64,000 nt of DNA from Cavenderia fasciculata (lineage: Eukaryota; Evosea; Eumycetozoa; Acytosteliales; Cavenderiaceae). The translations under genes were made by a program, and so were the position numbers. The DNA lies in assembly GCF_000203815.1 (NCBI RefSeq), contig NW_004457715.1, positions 248,001-312,000 on the forward strand, read 5' to 3'. The notes below the pieces were generated by a model. The model ran no database searches and had not been told where the DNA came from. It saw only the letters and a program-made list of their open reading frames with translations. Positions 57,801 through 64,000 of the stretch are shown piece after piece. Each line of letters begins with the position of its first letter. Positions within the stretch are counted from its first letter, which is position 1.

Positions 57801-60800
57801 ACAGTCAACAAACAACCACAATCGTTTGACATTGGTTTCTACGACAAGAGAATATTTGGAGAACCAAGATCCATATTCTTTGACAATACATTCGGTAGTG
57901 GAAGAAGTATATCACTTCCATATGGTCGTTTCCGTATCTCATTTGAATGTCAATCGTACACCATCTCTGATCCTACCAACTCTATCAATGTTGCTGTATA
58001 CTCACCTGGTATTGTAAATCCTACTATTTACGCACCCCCAGGTTCCAACATTAATCAACAAGCGACAACATTTGATGTCTATCGTAATGGTATATTGAAT
58101 GCTTATAGTGGAGGACTTAATTCATTGGGTCAAGCTATTAGTTTTGAAAATATCTATCATCCAAGAGTGCCATCTTATTATATTGGAACTTCACTATTAG
58201 TTTGTTCAAGCATACCACCAAGTAACATTTGGACGTGTACAGTACCACCTAAAACAAGTTCAACACCTTTAACGTTTTCAACTTATTTAATGGTTGGTAC
58301 AACTTTGACAAAGCTATACAAAGAGTTCCCAATCACCTACACTAGTGTTTTAGTTGCCTCTGGCTCTGTCTTTATGGACTATGACAAAGACAATACATTC
58401 AATAATATAGATACTAAAATGGCAGGACACACAGTTCAAATCAAATCAGGTAGTACTGTATTGGCATCACAAAATACAGTGGCTGGTGCTATTGGTTTCT
58501 CATTTAGTATGGATTATTTCCCAACCAATGCTCGTATCTACATTTATCCATCGCCTGGATATTTCTCGTACATTCCATCGTTCCCATTCTCGTCTCCCAT
58601 TGTTAAAGATTTCCCAATTGCTCAATCTGATTACAAAAAATGTCAAGGATTTTTAACAGCTGGTAGTGAACAATTGAATTTGCAATTTGGTACATACGAT
58701 CTATCAAAATTTGGATGGTGTAAATCACCCTCTGTATGCGCCAACGTCATCACCTCCCAGACTTTTGCAGACCATTGCACACTTGTTTACAGTGGTACCA
58801 TGGTAACCATTGATTACAATGCACCGGTAACACTCACCTTTTGGCATAGTAACACGCCGGGCCAAACATATGGAGTGTATGCCAATTCGCCTCCTCCATC
58901 GGTCACCCAATACGTTGTTTTAGCTCGATCCATCATGAATGGTGTCTATGTTGTGTTCAACTATGCCGTTCCAGCCAATGGAACTCTCAAATTTAATGTA
59001 CCCTATGGCACAACAAACCTTGTGATCACCACACCCAGTATCTTTGACCATTTAGTTGATGGTACCACCATTGACTTTACAACCAGTTTAACTGTACCAT
59101 CATACACCAAGACACTAGGAGTCTTTTCTCCAGCCACCCACTATTACAACAGTGCATCAGTCAACATTCTCAGTCTTCCATTAGGTTTCTACAACTTTAC
59201 ATGGTACTCGAAACAAGGTCAAATCAAATCATTCAGTGCACATCCATCAATGAGTATTTATGTTTGGAATAATGCAGGTACTCTTTATAATGTTGCTAGA
59301 AATGGAAATAATATTCAACTTCCAGATACACTTGCATTGACTGTTGAAAATAGTCCAACTGGTATGTATCAACACAAATGAACAAAAACAAAATCAATTA
59401 TAAATTAATATATTAACACAATACTTTTTTATTTATTAGATTTATACAGTTTCACAGTCCCACCAGAAGGATTACAATTTAGAATGCCAACTCCTTATAC
59501 CTATGTTCCATTCCTTTTTATTGAAGGATTAGAGATTGAATGTGAAAATGCCTATATTACTTGTAAAATTCCATCACATATTGGAGGTACAACTTCAAAA
59601 GCAAAATTGAAACATACTGGAACGTTCTTTTATCACACTTGGACTATTACCTATCAAAAGAGATTCGAAATTCCATCTGCTGGATCAAGTTATTTGGCGG
59701 CAGGACAATCGTTGACATTGGGAGTAAACGATTTGGGAGTGATGATCAAGTACCCTCTCAATCCAGGAGTTGGACAACCATACACCTACTTTTCTCTCTC
59801 CCCTACAGGCATCAAGATTGGTTTCCAAGCAGGCCCAACCAATAGTCACATCTACCAGGTACTTTCTTCTCAGTATGACCAATCATTTACTGCACCTTTC
59901 TCATTCAAGGTAGAGTCTGACTATAACATTGGATTGTGGGGTACCAAATCAGGAGCACTATCCCGTGGTGCTTGGTATCTTGACAAATCTCCTCTTCCTC
60001 TCCAATCATCATACTTGCAAGTTGTTCGTGACGGAGTCATTGTTCAAAACAGCGCTGGAAGGGTAACATGGTCTAGATTAAAACCACTCAATTATTCTGG
60101 TCTTGCACGTCCACTTGGTGCTCAAATAGACTATCTTGATGCACTTGACACCAACAAGAACACGTTGTTTAAAGGTCAATTCCTAACCAATGGTGAAAGC
60201 TACCTTAGGGTTGATACTGACGGAGGTATTCGTCTCTACAATGACAACTCATTTACAACCAAAGTTTGGGAAGCTAAATTTACTGGTGGTCTCATTATTC
60301 TCACTTTAGCAGAAAAATGGGTATTGACTAGCACTAATCTATGTGCCTACGGTCAGTCAGGAATTTTTCTGCCTGTCATGTTGGGATGCCTTAATTTCTA
60401 TGGTCAAGCTCGTTACCTATTTGTTGCCCCACCAACATACGGATCGTCACAATTTTCAATGACAGTGACCAATTATTTTGGAGCACTTGTTTACTCTCAA
60501 GGATCTGCTCCAACCTCGCCATACAAGATGATCCCAGGTACCTTTATGGAGTTTGGTGATGCACTGATTCATGGACAATTCCTCACCAACGGAGTTGAGA
60601 AACTCTACATTAAACCAAATGGAGTGTTTAGAAGAGAAGCATCTGGAAGTGAAACAACTCTTGCATCTGGTGTAGTCAATGCCATCTATGCTTCCATTCC
60701 TCTTCAATTTTCCGACCTCATTACAGTAACTCCACCAGGTACTTATAAATACGTATTCTATCCACCACCTGGTCACAATCTTCCCAATGTAGATCCCGTC

Positions 60801-60902
60801 ACAAAACTTGTCTTTGTAACAGCTGCTGGAAGAGGTGCTGGAACCTCTAACCCTGCTGCTCAATTTGTTATCTATGATCAAAAATATTGGGCAAATATTT
60901 AA
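48852..60902 (+). CDS. Giant secreted protein: TIG repeats, intact DNase II domain, Cna-B-like modules, B-lectin-like end
   Basis: Thirteen exons: 48852-49221, 49301-49579, 49673-49945, 50020-50319, 50382-50663, 50745-51599, 51673-52703, 52777-53167, 53258-53511, 53604-54866, 54948-57462, 57544-59361, 59440-60902; 3697 residues, sum exact. Signal peptide (ISLISLLLLVVLVLVVNG), about seven TIG/IPT repeats (to residue 880), then DNase II: SCFGQPEADGSNSPVDWFFI, HIMHSQPHFPVF (first catalytic His about 1004), MGQHFFCYKLD, YFRNNDHSKLAFN (second His about 1281), GDTNRHLNQPKRGGGMLCIQ. These match animal DNase II closely, so acid endonuclease activity is likely. Next a module shared with the minus-strand giant, more TIGs (2095-2450), a Cna-B-like module (SGSVFMDYDKDNTFNNID), and in exon 13 bulb-lectin-like repeats (SSYLQVVRDGVIVQN, GESYLRVDTDGGIRLYN). 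No membrane anchor. Confidence 0.87.
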
Positions 60903-60916
60903 TTCAAACAAACGAA

Positions 60917-60951
<35 letters not shown>

Positions 60952-61023
60952 ATAGGTTTATAAACAAAACTATTTTTATAAAGATGATAGTTATTTTATT
61001 CTTTTTATTTTTTATCAATGTGT

Positions 61024-62167
61024 TTAGTGTGAAACAGCAAATACTTCAATCTCTAACACTGTAAAGTCAAGCTTGGATGTCAGAGTTTTGCTTCCTTTAA
61101 AGGTAGTATCTACATAGGAGTATGGGAAACTTTGATAACATAAATCATCTCTGGCAATGTTGGCACGATCAATGATATTGATATCATGAGCAGCCCCAAA
61201 GATAGGGCCAGAGTCTGGATCACCCTTGACATATGATTGATCCTTTGAATAATACTTGGTTGGTGGCACTCCTACATGATTGAGCATAGTGAAAATAAAA
61301 CACTGATCGTCACCATAGAACTTGTTTTCCGAATTCCAAGACTGACTGTTGTATCCACCAAAAATGCTAAGATCATCTGATTTGATCAAGGTAATAGTTG
61401 GACCTTTTCCATCGCACAAGGAATGGAATGTTGATGCTTTAAATCCATTACGAGTACCCTACAGATCATAAATATAGTTATTGTTGTTAGTGTTGTGATA
61501 ATAAAATGAATTTAAAAAAATGATATCTTTCTTACCCTGTAGAGAAGAGTTAAATTTGATTTCTTTCCAATCCATTTAGAAAAGTTGGCAATTTGATATT
61601 GGTCGACTATTACAGATGGGGATGGTAGGTGTTCAATGTAGATTTTATAGAATGCCAAATCTTTGTCGATTTCATTCAAAATTGATTGTGGAATCTCAAG
61701 TGGATCTTCAGTACGAAGGTAATTTAAAATATATTTAAAATTAGTTCCATCCCTAGAAATTTAAAACAAAAAAAAACAATTAATTAATTACAACTTTAGT
61801 CTCGGACTATAATAATAATACATATTTATGCATACCTGTCAATAAAGAAAGAGTTTGATTTATCATTGATATTGGTTGCTTTGATTTCCCCTTTTAATAG
61901 TTTATCAAAGTATGATCCTTTAACCTTAAGCAATGTCTCTTTTGTTGTTTGATACTCTGAACCACCAATATTTAGTGTGATTGGATCTACAATGTCTGGT
62001 TGGAACTCTACCTTGGTTAATTTGGCCACTGATGTTGATGTTGTATTGTTGTTTAAAATTTCATCCTTTTTTTTAATTATTTCTTTTAATTCTTTAATTT
62101 CATTTGAATATCGTACTTGTTGCTCTTGTAAAAGAGAATTAATTTGTTGAATTATTGGATCTGACAT
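61024..62167 (-). CDS. BTB (KCTD/T1-type) plus TLDc domain protein, copy 1
   Basis: Exons 62167-61836, 61752-61536 and 61458-61024 (phases 2, 0) give 327 residues. A coiled-coil start (QINSLLQEQQVRYSNEIKEL) is followed by a T1-type BTB domain (DPITLNIGGSEYQTTKETLL, GSYFDKLLKGE, FFIDRDGTNFKYILNYLRTE). The last exon is a TLDc domain: LLYRGTRNGFKASTFHSLCD, GPTITLIKSDDLSIFGGYNS, DDQCFIFTML, ending LEIEVFAVSH. TLDc proteins regulate V-ATPase and oxidative-stress responses in animals. The BTB may recruit cullin-3 or drive oligomerisation. The tandem neighbour has identical exon structure. Confidence 0.9.
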
Positions 62168-62574
62168 TTTAAATATTTAGTTTTGATTATTATTATTGAA
62201 TCAAATGGTACCATTATTCCCTATTTATACTTGTACGTTTCTCCTTTAGGAGGAGAAAAACGAAGTGATACATGCATGAATTATAAATGGAATGTCAGAG
62301 AAAACCAAATCAAAAAGATCTTTTTTGTTACTTCATACTTTCCCGATATTTTGTCATCTTGGATATCTAGAATCCATCGTTCGATACCACCCATCAATTT
62401 AGGTTTCAAGACCATGTATAAGTAGTTTACCTTTTCTCATTGTAATTCTTTTAACACATCATCATTATCATAAAGATATTTGCAAATATCACTTTAAAAA
62501 TCATCGCAAAAAAAAAAGGATTATTGGTTTGTTGGGATTGTGAATAATTTATTTAAATAGAATTAATTAAAAGT

Positions 62575-63734
62575 TTAATCAGTTGTAAATACCTCGATTT
62601 CTTCCATTGCGATTTCATCAAATGAACAAAAAGTATATCTTCCTTGTGATATCTTTGATGACTCGTGATAGTGATGAGGGAAACCAGAGTAGCTATTTAT
62701 GTCGTTGTTGCTATTACTACAAATCTGAATATCAGATCCAAACATTGGACCATGTGTGGAGTACCCATACACATAACCATCGGTAAAGCCTGGTATAGCC
62801 ACAAACTTGGTTGGTTCTCTTCCATAATTGTTGATGATTGTGAAAATAAAACAATTTGTGTCACCATAACCATCTTGATTGTTATCTGAATTCCATGATT
62901 GGCTGTTATAGCCACCGAATACCTCGCCTTCAATTGATTTAATAAATGTAATAGTTGCACCTTTTCCATCACATTTATCATGGAATGATTTAGCTTCAAA
63001 TCCATCTTTTGTTGCCTAGAAAGAAAGAAAAAGAAAGAAAGAAAAAAAGAAATTGTTAGTTATTATTAATAATGATGTTATTTTGTATATTAATTACTCT
63101 GGTTCAATAAGATTTAAACATACTTTATAAATTAAATTTAATTTTTTATGTGAACCTAGCCATTCATAAACAGGAGCCATTTGAACATGGTCCAACATAG
63201 AGCAAGGTGGCTCAGGAATTGTGATTTTATAGAATTGTAATTCCCTTTCGATTGCACTTTTGATCGATGCTGGGAATATAACTGCATCATGATCACGAAG
63301 ATAATTTAAAATATATGCAAAATTAGTTCCGTCTCTAAATAGGTAGTAAAAATAATAATATTATTAGTTTGTGTTTAAAATATATTAATTAATCGTTGTG
63401 TACATTCATACCTGTCAATAAAGAAAGTGTTTGGTTTGCCAGTAACAGAAGTAATTTTGATATCACCAGACAACATTGCATCAAAGTATGTGCCTTTGAT
63501 GCTGGTGAGTGTTGCCTTTGATGCTTGAAACTTTACTCCACCAACAACGAGTGTAACAGGATCAGCAATCATTGATATATCGACTACTTTTTGAAATTCT
63601 AACAACTCTTTTCTTGTCTTTGTTAGTTTTTCTATTTCTTCATTCAACTCTTTGATATCATTTTTGTAACTTTCTTTAGCTTCTTCTAATAGTTCTGTTA
63701 TTTGGTTAACTGTAATTTGTGTTTTGTCTAACAT
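62575..63734 (-). CDS. BTB (KCTD/T1-type) plus TLDc domain protein, copy 2
   Basis: Exons 63734-63412, 63334-63124 and 63015-62575 (phases 2, 0) give 324 residues. Same order as copy 1: coiled coil (ITELLEEAKESYKNDIKELN), BTB (DPVTLVVGGVKFQASKATLT, GTYFDAMLSGD, FFIDRDGTNFAYILNYLRDH) and TLDc (LIYKATKDGFEAKSFHDKCD, FGGYNSQSWNSDNNQ, NCFIFTIINNYG, ending EIEVFTTD). The conserved intron positions show a tandem duplication. Divergence is marked in the coiled coil and in the TLDc middle, so the duplication is not recent. Confidence 0.9.
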
Positions 63735-64000
63735 TTTAAAATTATAATTGATTTGATTGATAAATTATGATGATGATGATGATTTGTCTATCTCTTTTTG
63801 TTGGTTTTGATCAATAATAATAATAATATTTGTATTGTATGTTTTGGTTCTAACGTTGACGACAACGAATGCAAATGACCACTGCACCATCATTTTATAG
63901 CTGACGGTTCTCTTTGATTCTGCAGATCACTTTCAAACCATGACCCCAAATATCAAAGTTTTAAAAAAACCTTAAAATTTTATAAGATATTATTCTGTGC
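63735..64000. other. Right-edge non-coding sequence
   Basis: AT-rich upstream region of the second BTB-TLDc gene with GAT and AAT runs. No gene recognised up to the window end. Confidence 0.4.

Overview
The window looks like nuclear DNA of a social amoeba (Dictyostelia). It is AT-rich and dense in short-intron genes with GTATGT/GTAAGT donors and T-rich acceptors. Poly-N, poly-Q, poly-S and poly-T runs are frequent, intergenic gaps are very AT-rich, and the protein families are typical of dictyostelids. Third codon positions carry more C/G than I would expect from D. discoideum, so a group 1 or 2 species such as Cavenderia or Heterostelium is more likely; that is inference. I recognised no mobile element, tRNA, rRNA or CRISPR array.

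From 1 to 33.7 kb the window is mostly housekeeping genes: the 5' part of the RNA polymerase subunit RPABC4/Rpb12, uroporphyrinogen-III synthase, a UBIAD1-like prenyltransferase, two Lys/Ala-rich LEA-like helical proteins, a GNAT acetyltransferase, mitochondrial ribosomal protein L15, dynactin p27 (DCTN6), a TTDN1/MPLKIP homologue, an SYP7-type Qc-SNARE, an ankyrin-repeat protein, a very long villin/supervillin-like actin-binding protein, an RRM+CID RNA-binding protein, an F-box/LRR-like protein, a class II eIF4E (4EHP-like), a glutaredoxin, a ZDHHC4/Swf1-like palmitoyltransferase and a six-finger CCCH protein. Several of these open reading frames show one-base frame breaks, some in homopolymers or repeats, which may be sequence errors.

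From 33.9 to 60.9 kb the window is filled by three large secreted or surface proteins. The first is a 1198-residue LRR/TIG/EGF/transmembrane protein of the comC type. The other two are giant proteins of 2993 residues (minus strand) and 3697 residues (plus strand) encoded head-to-head around an approximately 0.8 kb shared promoter. Each giant combines a deoxyribonuclease II-like domain with TIG/IPT repeats, a shared module resembling a worn-down peptidase, and Cna-B/SdrD-like beta modules. The plus-strand protein keeps both catalytic histidines of DNase II and ends in a B-type (bulb) lectin-like region. The minus-strand protein appears to have lost the second histidine and ends in a Thr/Ser mucin-like repeat tail. 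I think this divergent nuclease-adhesin pair is the most novel content of the window: secreted, probably matrix- or glycan-binding nucleases for attack on, or remodelling of, extracellular or bacterial DNA.

From 61.0 to 63.7 kb lies a tandem pair of BTB(T1)-TLDc genes. Exon joins were worked out by hand from splice consensus and frame. The coding sums of the large genes divide exactly by three, which supports those models.
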